From Microbispora triticiradicis (GTDB lineage: Bacteria > Actinomycetota > Actinomycetes > Streptosporangiales > Streptosporangiaceae), in contig QFZU02000160.1 in assembly GCA_003260025.2 (NCBI GenBank), positions 1-64,000 of the forward strand: 64,000 bases of DNA, given 5' to 3'. A program made the translations under genes and the position numbers. The first letter of the stretch is position 1; every line of letters begins with the position of its first letter. Of the stretch, positions 1-8,851 are shown piece by piece. The notes beneath the pieces were generated by a model. That model did no database searches and had not been told where the DNA came from. It saw only the letters and a program-made list of their open reading frames with translations.

Positions 1-288
1 CGGCTCGGGCGCGGCCGGCGCCGGCTCGGCGGCGGCCGGAGCGGCGCCCGCCTCGGAGTCGATCAGCGCGAGCTCGGCGCCGACCTCGACCGTCTCGTCC
101 TCAGCCACAATGATCTTGGTCAGGTAGCCGGCGGACGGCGAAGGGATCTCGGTGTCGACCTTGTCCGTCGACACCTCGAGCAGCGGCTCGTCGGCCTCGA
201 CGCGCTCGCCTTCCTTCTTCAGCCAGCGGGTGACGGTGCCCTCGGTAACGCTCTCGCCGAGCTGGGGCATGGTTACGGAGACCGGCAT
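1..288 (-). CDS. sucB: Dihydrolipoamide acyltransferase (E2), N-terminal lipoyl domain; runs off the left edge
   Basis: Only the first 96 codons are in the window. They encode a biotinyl/lipoyl domain beginning [17 protein letters not shown], with the lipoylation motif STDKVDTE (the Lys carries lipoate), followed by an Ala/Pro/Glu-rich mobile linker. E2 proteins pass acyl groups from the E1 to CoA in 2-oxoacid dehydrogenase complexes. The gene lies just downstream of the E3 gene on the same strand (31 bp gap). The E2 catalytic domain is outside, so 2-oxoglutarate versus branched-chain or pyruvate specificity cannot be settled; sucB is the usual partner of lpd in this arrangement. Confidence 0.85.
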   Translation of the reverse strand, partial: MPVSVTMPQLGESVTEGTVTRWLKKEGERVEADEPLLEVSTDKVDTEIPSPSAGYLTKIIVAEDETVEVGAELALIDSEAGAAPAAAEPAPAAPEP

Positions 289-319
289 GGTTTCTTCTCT
301 CGCGTTCGCTAGGAGGGCT

Positions 320-1699
320 TCAGTTGTGGACGTGCAGCGGCTTGCCGGCCAGGGCCAGCATCGCCTCGCCGAGGGCCTCGGACTGGGTCGGGTGCGGGTG
401 GATCAGCTGGGCGACGTCGGTGGCCGTGGCCTCCCAGTTGAAGATCAGCTGGGCTTCCGCGATCAGCTCGCCCACCCGGCTGCCGACCATGTGGACGCCG
501 AGCACCCGGCCGTCGCGCTCGGCGACGACCTTGACCTCGCCCTGAGTCTGCAGGATCTTGCTCCGGCCGTTCCCCGCGAGGTTGTAGCTCAGCTCGACGA
601 CGTCGTGGCCGCGCTCGCGGGCGACCGACGTGGCGACGCCGACCGACGCGACCTCGGGCTCGGAGTAGGTGATGCGCGGGACGCCGTCGTAGTCGATCGG
701 GACCGGGTTGAGCCCGGCGATGTGCTCGGCCACCAGGATGCCCTCGGCGAAGCCGACGTGGGCGAGCTGCAGCGTGGGGATCAGGTCGCCCACGGCGTAC
801 ACGCCCGGCACGCTGGTCTGGCAGAACTCGTCGACGAGCACGTAGCCGCGCTCCGTCGAGACGCCGTTCTCCTCGTAGCCGAGACCGGCCGAGACCGGGC
901 CGCGGCCGACCGCGACGAGCATGATCTCGGCGTCGAGGGTCTTGCCGTTCTCCAGCGAGACGACGACCCCCGTGCCGGTGGTCTTGACGCTCTCGAACCG
1001 GGCGCCCAGCTCGTACTTGATGCCCCGGCGGCGGAAGGCGCGCTCCAGCAGCTTGGAGCTCGACTCGTCCTCCAGCGGCAGCAGGTGCGGCAGCGCCTCG
1101 ACGATCGTGACCTCGGCCCCGAACGAGCGCCACACGCTGGCGAACTCGACGCCGATGACGCCGCCGCCCAGGATGACCACCGAGGACGGCACCCGGTCCA
1201 GGACCAGCGCGTGGTCGCTGCTGATCACCTTCTCGCCGTCGATGTCGAGGCCGGGCAGCGACTTCGGCACCGAGCCGGTCGCCAGCACGACGTTGCGGCC
1301 CTCGAAGACCTGGTCGCCGACCGCCACGCGGTTGGGGCCGGCCAGGCGGCCCTCGCCCTCGACCACGGTGATCTTCTTGCTCTTGATGAGCCCGGCGAGG
1401 CCCTTGTAGAGGCCCCCGATCACCTTGTCCTTGTACGCGTGGACGCCGGGGACGTCGATGCCCTCCAGCCGGGTGCGCACACCGAACGACTCGCCCTCAC
1501 GGGCCTGGTCGGCCAGCTCGGCCGCGTGCAGCAGCGCCTTCGTGGGAATGCAGCCGCGGTGCAGGCAGGTGCCCCCGACCTTGTCCTTCTCGATGAGGAC
1601 GACGTTCATGCCGAGCTCGGCCGCCCGCAGGGCACAGGCGTAACCACCGCTACCGCCACCTAGGACGACGATGTCGTAGGGGCCGCTGCCATCAGCCAC
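320..1699 (-). CDS. lpdA: Dihydrolipoyl dehydrogenase (E3)
   Basis: A 459-residue FAD/NAD disulfide oxidoreductase, normal length for E3. It reoxidises dihydrolipoamide on E2 and makes NADH. Visible motifs are the N-terminal FAD-binding GGGSGGY, the redox-active pair [11 protein letters not shown] (Cys-x4-Cys), the NAD-binding [10 protein letters not shown] near residue 180, the second FAD motif YAVGDL, and a C-terminal interface ending near HPHPTQSEA that supplies the His-Glu dyad. It starts with GTG, and AAGGAG lies about 7 nt upstream. It is cotranscribed towards the E2 gene and follows pepA after 146 bp that contain a hairpin. Confidence 0.96.
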   Translation of the reverse strand: MADGSGPYDIVVLGGGSGGYACALRAAELGMNVVLIEKDKVGGTCLHRGCIPTKALLHAAELADQAREGESFGVRTRLEGIDVPGVHAYKDKVIGGLYKGLAGLIKSKKITVVEGEGRLAGPNRVAVGDQVFEGRNVVLATGSVPKSLPGLDIDGEKVISSDHALVLDRVPSSVVILGGGVIGVEFASVWRSFGAEVTIVEALPHLLPLEDESSSKLLERAFRRRGIKYELGARFESVKTTGTGVVVSLENGKTLDAEIMLVAVGRGPVSAGLGYEENGVSTERGYVLVDEFCQTSVPGVYAVGDLIPTLQLAHVGFAEGILVAEHIAGLNPVPIDYDGVPRITYSEPEVASVGVATSVARERGHDVVELSYNLAGNGRSKILQTQGEVKVVAERDGRVLGVHMVGSRVGELIAEAQLIFNWEATATDVAQLIHPHPTQSEALGEAMLALAGKPLHVHN

Positions 1700-1725
1700 T
1701 GGAATGCTCCTTGGTCGTATTCACT

Positions 1726-1745
1726 CCGCCGGATGAGTCCGGCGG
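1726..1745 (-). terminator. Hairpin between pepA and lpdA
   Basis: CCGCCGGA and TCCGGCGG form a perfect 8-bp stem around a 4-nt loop, downstream of the pepA stop on the minus strand. There is no U-tract, as is common in actinomycete terminators. It may separate pepA transcription from lpdA or cause attenuation. Confidence 0.5.
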
Positions 1746-1845
1746 CATCTTCTCACTAGTCCCAGGCGATCATGGCCCCGGCCCGCGGGCACGCCGCCAC
1801 ACGCCGTCTTCTGTCGGTCCGGCCTGGTGTCGGGCCGTCTTCCTG

Positions 1846-3354
1846 TTAAACAGCCCGCTCGGACGTGCCGTTCCCGGCGTACCGCTCCGCGATCGCGACG
1901 AGCGTGCGGGTCAGCGCGCCGGTGCCGCCCTTGGGGGTGTAGCCGTGCGGCTCGCCCTTGTTGAACGCGGGCCCGGCCATGTCCACGTGCGCCCACGGGA
2001 CGCTCTGCGGCACGAACTCCCGCAGGAAGATGCCCGCGGCGAGCATGCTGCCCCAGCGCTCGGGCTGGAGGTTGGCGATGTCGGCGACCGCGGAGTCGAG
2101 CCCCTTGCGCAGCTCGGCGGGCAACGGCATGCCCCAGGCGCCCTCGCCCTGCTCGCCGGCGATGCGGACGACCTCCTCGCGCAGCGCGTCGTCGTTGGCC
2201 ATCACCCCGGACGTACGCCAGCCCAGCGCGACGATCTGGGCGCCGGTGAGGGTGGCGACGTCGATGATCACGTCGGGCGCGTCCTCGATGGCGCGGGCGA
2301 TGCCGTCGATCAGTACCAGGCGGCCCTCGGCGTCGGTGTCGAGCACCTCGACGGTCTTGCCGCTGTAGGTGTGCAGGACGTCGGAGGGGCGCTGGGCGCT
2401 GCCGGAGGGCATGTTCTCGGCCAGGCAGAGGTAGCCGACCGCGTTGACGGGCAGGCCCAGCCGGGCGATCGCGAGGAGCGCGCCGAACACGGCGCCCGCG
2501 CCGCCCATGTCGGACTTCATCCAGTCCATCGCGGCGCTGGGCTTGAGGGACAGCCCGCCGGAGTCGAACGTGATGCCCTTGCCGACGAAGGCCACCTTCC
2601 GGGAGGCCTCGGGATGGCTGTAGGCGAGACGGACCAGGCGGGGCGGGTTGACCGAGCCCTGGCCGACGCCGACGATGCCGCCGAACCCCTCCTCCTTGAG
2701 CCGGACCTCGTCCCAGACCTCGACGGAGAGGCCGGCCTCGGCGCCCTTCTCCTGCGCGATCTCGGCGAAGCGCGCGGGCCACAGGTCGGACGGCGGCGTG
2801 TTCACCAGGTCGCGGACGAGGGTGACCGACTCGGCGACCGTCGCCGAGCGCTCGGCGGCCTCCTCGGCCCCGGCCGCGCCGGACAGGACGACGATCTCGC
2901 CGACGGGCGGCTTGCGGTCGCCGCCGGTGCGGTATCGCGTGAAGTCGTAGGCGCCCAGCAGGCCGCCCAGCGCCACGGCCGCCGCCTCCGCGGCCGTGCG
3001 GGCGGGCAGGGCGAGCGCCGCGGACGGCGTGCCGGCGAGCGACCGTACGGCCGCTCCGGCCGCCCGGCGCAGGGTTTCCTGGTCGTAGTCGCCTTCGGGC
3101 ACCTCGCCGAGGCCGACGGCGACGGCGACGGGCGCGGGCAGCGCGCCGAAGGTCGGAATCTTCACGACCTCCTCGGCCTTGCCCGTGAACCCCATCGTCG
3201 TGAGGATCTCGGTCAGCCGCCCGTCCAGGGCCTGGTCGAGGCCTTCGCCGCCCGGGGCCGTGCGTGGGCCGTCGGGGGTCGTGTGGATGCCGACTATGAG
3301 GGCGCCGGTCTCGGTCGAGACCGCGTCAGACGCGTTGATACGCACTGTGGTCAC
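1846..3354 (-). CDS. pepA: Leucyl aminopeptidase (M17)
   Basis: A 502-residue cytosolic aminopeptidase that removes N-terminal amino acids with two metal ions; M17 enzymes work as hexamers. The C-terminal catalytic half carries the metal/substrate motif GKGITFDSGGLSLKP, the family signature DTDAEGRL and a downstream NKGEPHGYTPKGG stretch. The N-terminal third is the variable M17 regulatory domain. It starts with GTG. A TAGCAT element lies about 8 nt upstream on the minus strand with no Shine-Dalgarno, so the message may be leaderless. It is divergent from the GntR gene. Confidence 0.95.
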   Translation of the reverse strand: MTTVRINASDAVSTETGALIVGIHTTPDGPRTAPGGEGLDQALDGRLTEILTTMGFTGKAEEVVKIPTFGALPAPVAVAVGLGEVPEGDYDQETLRRAAGAAVRSLAGTPSAALALPARTAAEAAAVALGGLLGAYDFTRYRTGGDRKPPVGEIVVLSGAAGAEEAAERSATVAESVTLVRDLVNTPPSDLWPARFAEIAQEKGAEAGLSVEVWDEVRLKEEGFGGIVGVGQGSVNPPRLVRLAYSHPEASRKVAFVGKGITFDSGGLSLKPSAAMDWMKSDMGGAGAVFGALLAIARLGLPVNAVGYLCLAENMPSGSAQRPSDVLHTYSGKTVEVLDTDAEGRLVLIDGIARAIEDAPDVIIDVATLTGAQIVALGWRTSGVMANDDALREEVVRIAGEQGEGAWGMPLPAELRKGLDSAVADIANLQPERWGSMLAAGIFLREFVPQSVPWAHVDMAGPAFNKGEPHGYTPKGGTGALTRTLVAIAERYAGNGTSERAV

Positions 3355-3362
3355 GTGAGCCG

Positions 3363-3368
3363 ATGCTA
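3363..3368 (-). promoter_or_regulatory. Candidate -10 element for a leaderless pepA mRNA
   Basis: TAGCAT on the minus strand ends 8 nt before the pepA GTG, the distance that places transcription initiation at or next to the start codon. No ribosome binding site fits between them. Confidence 0.4.
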
Positions 3369-3427
3369 GCTGGGCTTACTCGGCTACGCATAAACGAGGG
3401 TTCATCCCATCTATGGGCGCGCTCGAT

Positions 3428-3448
3428 GGTGCTGATGGAAACAGCACC
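3428..3448. promoter_or_regulatory. Operator-like inverted repeat between pepA and the GntR gene
   Basis: GGTGCTG-N7-CAGCACC is a perfect 7-bp inverted repeat in the divergent intergenic region, about 30 bp before the GntR start. It is a candidate upstream operator. Confidence 0.5.
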
Positions 3449-3462
3449 AAATGGCAGATAAT

Positions 3463-3477
3463 GCTAATGTGGTTAGC
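3463..3477. promoter_or_regulatory. Operator-like inverted repeat overlapping the GntR promoter/start region
   Basis: GCTAA-N5-TTAGC is a perfect 5-bp inverted repeat that ends 3 bp before the ATG. It overlaps possible -10 sequences (GATAAT at 3457, TAATGT at 3465), so a bound regulator would block transcription. It is a likely autoregulatory site for the GntR protein. Confidence 0.5.
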
Positions 3478-3480
3478 ACC

Positions 3481-3840
3481 ATGTTGCTCATGCTCGATCT
3501 CAACGACCCGCGTCCCCTGCACGAGCAGGTGAGCGCGGCCATCAAGCGCGCCATCACCACCGGGGACGTCGCGCCGGGCGACCGGCTGCCACCGGCCCGG
3601 GACCTGGCCGCCGCGCTGGGAGTCAACGCCAACACGGTCCTGCGGTCGCTGCGCGAACTGCGGGACGAGGGCCTGCTGGAGTTCCGCCGGGGGCGCGGCG
3701 TATCCGTGCTCCGGCGGCCCGACGGGCGTGCGGCGCTCCGCGAACGCGTGCGTGACCTGCTCGACGAGGCCGCCCAATACGGGGTCGGTCCCGAAGACGT
3801 CCTCGGCATCGTCAAGGAACTCATGAAGGAATCGCCATGA
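3481..3840 (+). CDS. GntR-family transcriptional regulator, YtrA-like
   Basis: About 119 residues: an N-terminal winged helix (LHEQVSAAIKRAI, then GDRLPPARDLAAALGVN) and a short C-terminal helical tail instead of a large effector domain, which is typical of the YtrA subfamily. YtrA-type regulators repress an operon encoding membrane transport or bacitracin-response proteins. ATG 3481 is chosen because upstream in-frame codons would run through the operator; ATG 3490 is possible. The stop overlaps the next gene (ATGA), so the two are translationally coupled. Two inverted repeats upstream suggest autoregulation. Confidence 0.85.
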   Translation: MLLMLDLNDPRPLHEQVSAAIKRAITTGDVAPGDRLPPARDLAAALGVNANTVLRSLRELRDEGLLEFRRGRGVSVLRRPDGRAALRERVRDLLDEAAQYGVGPEDVLGIVKELMKESP

Positions 3841-4838
3841 CCCACCCGCACCGGACCTCCGACACGGGCGTGCGCGCCCGCTTCCTCCTGGCCACCGCGG
3901 CCTGGACCGTCCTGGTCGCCGCCGTGCTCGTGGCGGTGCCGCTGGCGTTCGCCGGCCGGCTCCCCGATCCCGTCGCGAGTCACTGGGGGCCGTCCGGACA
4001 GCCCGACCGGTCCATGCCGCCGGCCGCGCTGACGCTCTTCGCCCTGGTGTGGGCCGTCGTCGCGGGGACGAGTCTCGTCGGGCTGGCGCGGACGCGGGGG
4101 GAGATCCGCAGGGCGACGCGCGTGTGGTTCGCCGCCGGGCTGGGCTGGACCGGCGCCTTCCTGATCGGCGTCCAGGCCGTGACGGTCGCCGCCAACCTCG
4201 GCCGGGACGACTGGAGCCGGGCGGCCTCGCCGAGCTGGGAGATCGTGGTGGTCGTCGGCGTCGCGTTCGCGGTCGGGGCGCTGGGCCGGCTCGCCGGGCG
4301 GCTCGGCCCGGACGACGCGCCGCCGGAGCGGGAGCGGCCGGGTCCGCTGATCGACCTCGACACCCGGAAGCGGCCGGTATGGGTGTCCACCGCGACGGCG
4401 CCCTGGGCGGTGGGACTGGGGGTCGTGGCGTTCGCCGCGGCGCTGTCGTTCGCCGCGGCCGCCCTGTGGGGCCTCGCCCCCGCGGGCTGGTCCACCGCCC
4501 TGCCGCTCGCCCTGGCGGCCGTGATCGGGCTGGCGGTGTCGTCGGTCTCGGTACGGATCGCGCCCGAGGGGCTGACCATGGCGTTCGGCCCGCTGCGGTG
4601 GCCCTCGCGCACCGTGCGGCTGGACCGGATCGAGCGGGCCTGGGTGGAGTGGAGGTCGCCTGTGCAGGTGGGCGGATGGGGTGTCCGCGGCCTGCCCGGC
4701 AGGGCCACCGTCATGATCCGCGGAGGTGACTGCCTGGTCGTGCGCTACACCTCCGGCGGGCAACTCGCCGTCAGCGTGGACGACGCCGAGACCGGCGCCG
4801 CCCTGCTCAACGCCCTCGCCGCCCGCAGGACCGCCTGA
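3837..4838 (+). CDS. DUF1648/SdpI-like multi-pass membrane protein
   Basis: 333 residues. A DUF1648-type N-terminus has a hydrophobic helix followed by LPDPVASHWGPSGQPDR. Then come further membrane helices around residues 60-80, 98-118, 135-155 and 185-235, and a soluble C-terminal tail with beta-rich PH-like character (WPSRTVRLDRIERAWVEW). The start overlaps the GntR stop by 4 nt, so this is the regulator's probable target. DUF1648 proteins often sit beside YtrA-type regulators; the biochemical role is unknown. Confidence 0.75.
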   Translation: MTHPHRTSDTGVRARFLLATAAWTVLVAAVLVAVPLAFAGRLPDPVASHWGPSGQPDRSMPPAALTLFALVWAVVAGTSLVGLARTRGEIRRATRVWFAAGLGWTGAFLIGVQAVTVAANLGRDDWSRAASPSWEIVVVVGVAFAVGALGRLAGRLGPDDAPPERERPGPLIDLDTRKRPVWVSTATAPWAVGLGVVAFAAALSFAAAALWGLAPAGWSTALPLALAAVIGLAVSSVSVRIAPEGLTMAFGPLRWPSRTVRLDRIERAWVEWRSPVQVGGWGVRGLPGRATVMIRGGDCLVVRYTSGGQLAVSVDDAETGAALLNALAARRTA

Positions 4839-4931
4839 CCATCGCCGGGCCGCCCGACCGCCTCGCCGTGCCTGCCGCGCGGCGGGACCGGCGTCCGCCT
4901 ACCGCCCGTTCCTGTTCGAAAGGTGATGACC

Positions 4932-6017
4932 GTGGTCCGCCGTAACGCCGATGTCTGCCTCTTCCTCCTCGTCGCGTTCGGGGCCTCGTGGCTGATCGCG
5001 CTGCCCGTCTGGCTGGGGGCCGTACGGCTCGCCACGCCGGCCTTCGCGCTGGTCGGAGGATTGATGATGCTGACGCCCTCCCTCGGCGTACTGGCCGTGT
5101 GGGCCCTGCGGCGGCGCGGCACGCCGCTGAAGGAGTGGGCGCGGGCGACGGGGCTCACGCTCGGACCGGACCGGGGGAGGACCGCCGCGCTCCTGGCGAC
5201 GGCCCTGCTCGGCGTGCCGCTTCTCGTGGCCGTCGCACTCCTGATCAGTGCTGCCGCCGGCGTGGTGAGCCTCGATTTCGCCGGGCTCAGCCTCTTCCGC
5301 GCGCAACTCGGGGCGGTCCTGGGGCAGGTTCCCATGGACCCGCGGATCCTGTATGTCGTGCAGGCCGTACAGGCCGTGCTGATCGCCCCGTTCCTGAACG
5401 CGATTCCCGCGCTCGGAGAGGAGTGGGGCTGGCGGGGCTGGCTGCTGCCGCGCCTGCTCGGCGATCCCGCCGTCACGCCCCCGCCCGCCGCCGGTCACGA
5501 AAACGCCGAGGTCGCGCACGCCGGGAACGTCAACGCGGAGGTCGCGCACGCTGGGACTTCTGACGCGGAGGTCGTCGGTGCCGGGGGCGTGAACGCCGGG
5601 GGCGCGGGTACCGGGGGCGGGAACATTGGGGCTGCGGGGGAGCGGCGCGGGCGCCGGGTATGGCTCGCGCTGGCGCTGTCCGGGGTGATCTGGGGCCTCT
5701 GGCACGCACCCCTGACGCTGAAGGGGTACAACTACCCGGCACTCGGCGCCTGGGCGGCGGTGCTGTTCGTCGGCTTCTGCGTCGTCTTCGGGGCGCTGCT
5801 CGGCTGGATGCGGCTGCGCTCGCGCAGCGTGTGGCCCGCGGTCATCGCACACGGCTCGCTGAACGCGGTGACGGGGCTGGCGCTGCTCCTCGGTGACGCG
5901 GACGCCCCGCCGAACCCGGCGCTCGCCGGTGTCACCGGGGCCGTCGGCTGGGCGCTGCTCGCGGTCGTCGTGTTCGTCGCCTTCCGGCTGCGTCCCGTAG
6001 TGTCCGCGCCGCGCTGA
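4932..6017 (+). CDS. CPBP-family intramembrane metalloprotease with a repeat-bearing loop
   Basis: A polytopic membrane protein with the three CPBP (CAAX-protease/bacteriocin-processing) motifs: EEWGWRGWLLPRL, WHAPL and HGSLNA, which provide Glu, His and His/Asn for the active site in the membrane. GTG 4932 lies about 8 nt after an AAAGGTGAT Shine-Dalgarno; ATG 4926 is too close to it. Between motifs 1 and 2 is an unusual insertion of about 45 residues made of 10-residue repeats (NAEVAHAGNV and variants). It follows the DUF1648 gene after 93 bp and may belong to the same operon. Substrate unknown. Confidence 0.85.
   Translation: MVRRNADVCLFLLVAFGASWLIALPVWLGAVRLATPAFALVGGLMMLTPSLGVLAVWALRRRGTPLKEWARATGLTLGPDRGRTAALLATALLGVPLLVAVALLISAAAGVVSLDFAGLSLFRAQLGAVLGQVPMDPRILYVVQAVQAVLIAPFLNAIPALGEEWGWRGWLLPRLLGDPAVTPPPAAGHENAEVAHAGNVNAEVAHAGTSDAEVVGAGGVNAGGAGTGGGNIGAAGERRGRRVWLALALSGVIWGLWHAPLTLKGYNYPALGAWAAVLFVGFCVVFGALLGWMRLRSRSVWPAVIAHGSLNAVTGLALLLGDADAPPNPALAGVTGAVGWALLAVVVFVAFRLRPVVSAPR
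5502..5636 (+). repeat. 30-bp in-frame tandem repeat inside the CPBP protease gene
   Basis: Four 30-bp units start at 5502, 5532, 5562 and 5592, with a partial fifth. They encode NAEVAHAGNV, NAEVAHAGTS, DAEVVGAGGV and NAGGAGTGGG. Units diverge progressively to the right. The repeat lies in the loop between the EEWGWRG and WHAPL motifs. Confidence 0.85.
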
Positions 6018-6122
6018 CCCGCCCGGCCGCCGAGGCCGCCGGTGGTCCGGCGGCCGAGCCCGTCGCGGGCTGCCGGGTCCCTGACGGCGAGCCCCTGTTG
6101 AATCGGCACGTGCCGGACGATG

Positions 6123-7070
6123 TCAGACGAGGACGGCGGCGGCCAGCAGCGTCGCGGTCGTGGCCGTCTCCACCAGGGCGCCGAGCACGTCGCCCGTGAT
6201 GCCGCCCAGTCGCCGTACGGCCCGGCGGCGCAGCAGGGCGGCGGACACCAGCCCGGCGGCCATCGCCAGGAGCAGACCGGTGGTGACGCTCAGACGCGAA
6301 TCGCCCGAGAGGCGGTACAGCAGCCCGGCGGGCCGGACTCCCACGTCGGCGGCCGCCACCGCGACGCGCTCGGCAGCGATGGACGGGCCGGAGTGGTCGC
6401 TGGGAGAACCCTGCGCGAATCCGATCAGGGCCGAGACCGCGTCCAGGTGCGGCGGGCTGATCGCGACGAGAGCGAGGAGGCTCACGACGGCAGCGGTGAC
6501 GACGGTCGTCGCGACGGCCGCGCCCCGCCCCACGGTGCCCGCGACCAGAGCGCCGAGGCCGCCTGGCCGGGCGGCGGGCACCCCCGGGCGGCAGGCCCAG
6601 GTGACGGCCAGCCTGCCGGTCGCGGCGGCCGTCACCAGCATGGCCCAGGCGAACGGGCCGGCCCGCTGGAGGGTCGCGACCTGGAGGAACAGGGTGATCA
6701 GGATGGTGACGACCCCGAACGGCCCGATGTCGGAGCGCTTCAGTACGTCGAGCGCCCCCTGGGCCGGCTTTCCGCTGCCGAGCCCGTCGGCGAGGTCCGC
6801 GAGGCCGTCGAGATGCAGGGCCCGGGTCAGCCACGCGAGCGTCCCGACCGCGAGGACGGCGGCGATCAGCGACGAGCCGGACGCCGCCCAGGCGGCCACG
6901 AACACGGCGGAGCCCGCCACGCCGAGGGCCATCCCGACGAACGGCGCCAGGGACATGGCGCGGCCCACCACGGAGCGGTCGGCCCGTACGGGCGGCACCG
7001 GGAAGATCGTGAGGGTTCCCACGGCGAACCACCAGGCCGCACCGGGATTTTCGCGGGGGTCAGAGGGCAC
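6123..7070 (-). CDS. cobS: Adenosylcobinamide-GDP ribazoletransferase (cobalamin synthase)
   Basis: A 315-residue polytopic membrane enzyme that joins alpha-ribazole (phosphate) to adenosylcobinamide-GDP in the last stage of B12 assembly. CobS features are an N-terminal FFTIFPV-like segment (VGTLTIFPVPP), the acidic active-site region HLDGLADLADGLGSGKPAQ, the following LKRSDIGPFG, and many Ala/Val/Gly-rich helices. The length exceeds the typical 250 because of an extension around residues 190-260. It starts with GTG. It lies downstream of cobU on the same strand (88 bp gap), a standard nucleotide-loop pair. Confidence 0.92.
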   Translation of the reverse strand: MPSDPRENPGAAWWFAVGTLTIFPVPPVRADRSVVGRAMSLAPFVGMALGVAGSAVFVAAWAASGSSLIAAVLAVGTLAWLTRALHLDGLADLADGLGSGKPAQGALDVLKRSDIGPFGVVTILITLFLQVATLQRAGPFAWAMLVTAAATGRLAVTWACRPGVPAARPGGLGALVAGTVGRGAAVATTVVTAAVVSLLALVAISPPHLDAVSALIGFAQGSPSDHSGPSIAAERVAVAAADVGVRPAGLLYRLSGDSRLSVTTGLLLAMAAGLVSAALLRRRAVRRLGGITGDVLGALVETATTATLLAAAVLV

Positions 7071-7158
7071 GGGGGACGATCGTAGTGGCCCCCCGCTCCC
7101 CGGCCCCCGGCTCGCGGCTCCTGGCCTGCTGCCGGGGAGGGCGGTGGCGCTGTGGCGA

Positions 7159-8439
7159 TCAGATCGGCAGGGGGACGACCCGGCCGGCGACCACGAGGGC
7201 GACCTCCTCGGACTCCCGGGCGAGGGCCTGGTTGAGGCGGCCGAGCGCGTCGCGGAAGAGCCTGCCGGCGGCGGTGGCCGGAATCACCCCCAGGCCGGTC
7301 TCGTCGCTCACCGCCACCACCCGGGCGCGGGTGCCTCGCCAGGCGTCCACCAGCGCCGCACACCGCGCTTCCACCCGGTCGAGGGCGAGGCGGCGGAGGT
7401 CTTCCGGGCGGGCGTCGTCCGGCCAGGCGCCGCACTCGTCGAACACGGCGGCGAGCCAGGTGCCGATCCCGTCGACCAGGAACGTCCCCCGGCCGCCGGA
7501 CAGCACTGCCGCGAGATCGGTGGTCTCCACCGTTCGCCAGTGCGTGGGGCGTCGTTCCCGATGAGCCCGTACGCGGGCCAGCCAGTCCGGGTCGTCACCC
7601 CCGGAGGGCCCGGTGGCGACATAGGTCACCTCGGGCTCGGCGGCCAGGCGGAGTTCGGCCTCCTCGGACTTGCCCGACCGGGAACCGCCGAGCAGCAGCG
7701 TGCGGCGGGGCCGCCCGCCCCGTTGTGCGGCGCGGACGCCATTCGTCATCGTGACGTCCGGGGCCGGAGATCCGGCCGCGGGGTCACCCGCGCAGGTCTG
7801 GTCGCCGACGACGGCGGATCCGGCCGTGGTGGGAGAAGGTCCGTCCACGGTGTGCCGGACTCCGGTGACGTGGGCAGGACCGCCGGTGATCGGTGTGCCT
7901 GCCGTGTCGACGACGGCTCCGTCGGGGACAGTCTCCGCTCCCCAGAAGCCGAGCCTGCGGGCGAGTTCGCCCTCCGAGGGGATGCGGTGGCAGAGGTGCA
8001 CCGCGACGATCCGGGTGCTCGGCGTCACCCGCCCCCGCCGGCGCAGGTCGCCCAGCCGTTCCGGCCGGTCCGGCAGATCGATGAGCACCACGTCGAAGGG
8101 CGCGTCGGGAGGCGAGCCCGGCTCGCCGCGGCCGGACGGCGGGCCCACGGCGTACAGCAGCCTGCCGCCGTCGGGCGTCGTGACCTCGCAGCCGTCCGAG
8201 GTGCGGAGTTCCCGGTATCCCTCGACCCCCGCGTGCGGCCCCACCGGAGCGTACGGTGCGATCGCGGTGGCCGTCTCCGGCGCCTGACCCGGCTCGGCCG
8301 GAGCGAGCCGTACGCGGTCGTCGACCAGGACGGACGCGGGCCGCCGGTGGCCGGGATCGAGGCGTCCGCAGGACGCGCAGGCGCAGCCGGGGACAGGCCA
8401 GCCCTGGAGCCCGCCGGTGCCCTCCACCCGGACCTTCAT
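7159..8439 (-). CDS. cobU: Bifunctional adenosylcobinamide kinase/guanylyltransferase with an N-terminal extension
   Basis: 426 residues, more than twice the length of enterobacterial CobU. The C-terminal half (from about residue 250) is CobU: the P-loop LLLGGSRSGKSEEAE, YVATGPSGGDDPDW, a HRERRPTHWRTVE stretch and VSDETGLGVIPATAAGRLFRD, ordered as in the family. It phosphorylates adenosylcobinamide and then transfers GMP from GTP. The N-terminal half starts with a GTGGLQGWPVPGCACASC segment resembling the first strand of PhnP/PqqB-like metallo-beta-lactamase proteins, but no HxHxDH motif is visible, so it looks like a degenerate domain. I recall a similar fusion in streptomycetes. Confidence 0.9.
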   Translation of the reverse strand: MKVRVEGTGGLQGWPVPGCACASCGRLDPGHRRPASVLVDDRVRLAPAEPGQAPETATAIAPYAPVGPHAGVEGYRELRTSDGCEVTTPDGGRLLYAVGPPSGRGEPGSPPDAPFDVVLIDLPDRPERLGDLRRRGRVTPSTRIVAVHLCHRIPSEGELARRLGFWGAETVPDGAVVDTAGTPITGGPAHVTGVRHTVDGPSPTTAGSAVVGDQTCAGDPAAGSPAPDVTMTNGVRAAQRGGRPRRTLLLGGSRSGKSEEAELRLAAEPEVTYVATGPSGGDDPDWLARVRAHRERRPTHWRTVETTDLAAVLSGGRGTFLVDGIGTWLAAVFDECGAWPDDARPEDLRRLALDRVEARCAALVDAWRGTRARVVAVSDETGLGVIPATAAGRLFRDALGRLNQALARESEEVALVVAGRVVPLPI

Positions 8440-8570
8440 GTCGTCCCCCTTCCGCGATCCGCCGAGATCGGGTAGCCAGGATAGGGTCCGGCTGCACGGC
8501 CGTCGCGTCGCGGCGGCCCGGCGTGCGTCCCGGGCGCGGGGACGGCGAGGAAGCGAAGGAGCGGGTGCGG

Positions 8571-8777
8571 ATGATTTGGCGGTGGCGTTACGAGGACGCG
8601 AACGGCGGCGAGGTCACGGACCGCCCGCTGCCCCGGGAGATCTTCTCCAGCCAGTCGGACGCGGAGTCGTGGCTGGGGGAGAGCTGGCGTGAACTCCTGG
8701 AGGCCGGCGTCGAGCAGGTGTCGCTGCTGGAGGACGAGCGGGTCGAATACTCGGGGATGTCCCTGCGCGCCGAGTGA
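8571..8777 (+). CDS. Small conserved-type hypothetical protein (68 aa)
   Basis: An acidic 68-residue protein beginning MIWRWRYEDANGGEV, with two Trp-containing helices (AESWLGESWRELLE) and VSLLEDERVEYSGMSL. AAGGAG lies about 9 nt before the ATG. The composition and ordered secondary structure suggest a real soluble gene of the kind found singly in actinomycetes. No function can be assigned. It stands alone between cobU (divergent) and a convergent aldo/keto reductase. Confidence 0.7.
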   Translation: MIWRWRYEDANGGEVTDRPLPREIFSSQSDAESWLGESWRELLEAGVEQVSLLEDERVEYSGMSLRAE

Positions 8778-8851
8778 GGCGCGCGGCGCTCGCCGCCCGG
8801 ACCCCGTGAACGCGGGAGCCGGGCGGCGCGCCGACATGATCGGGCTGAGCC

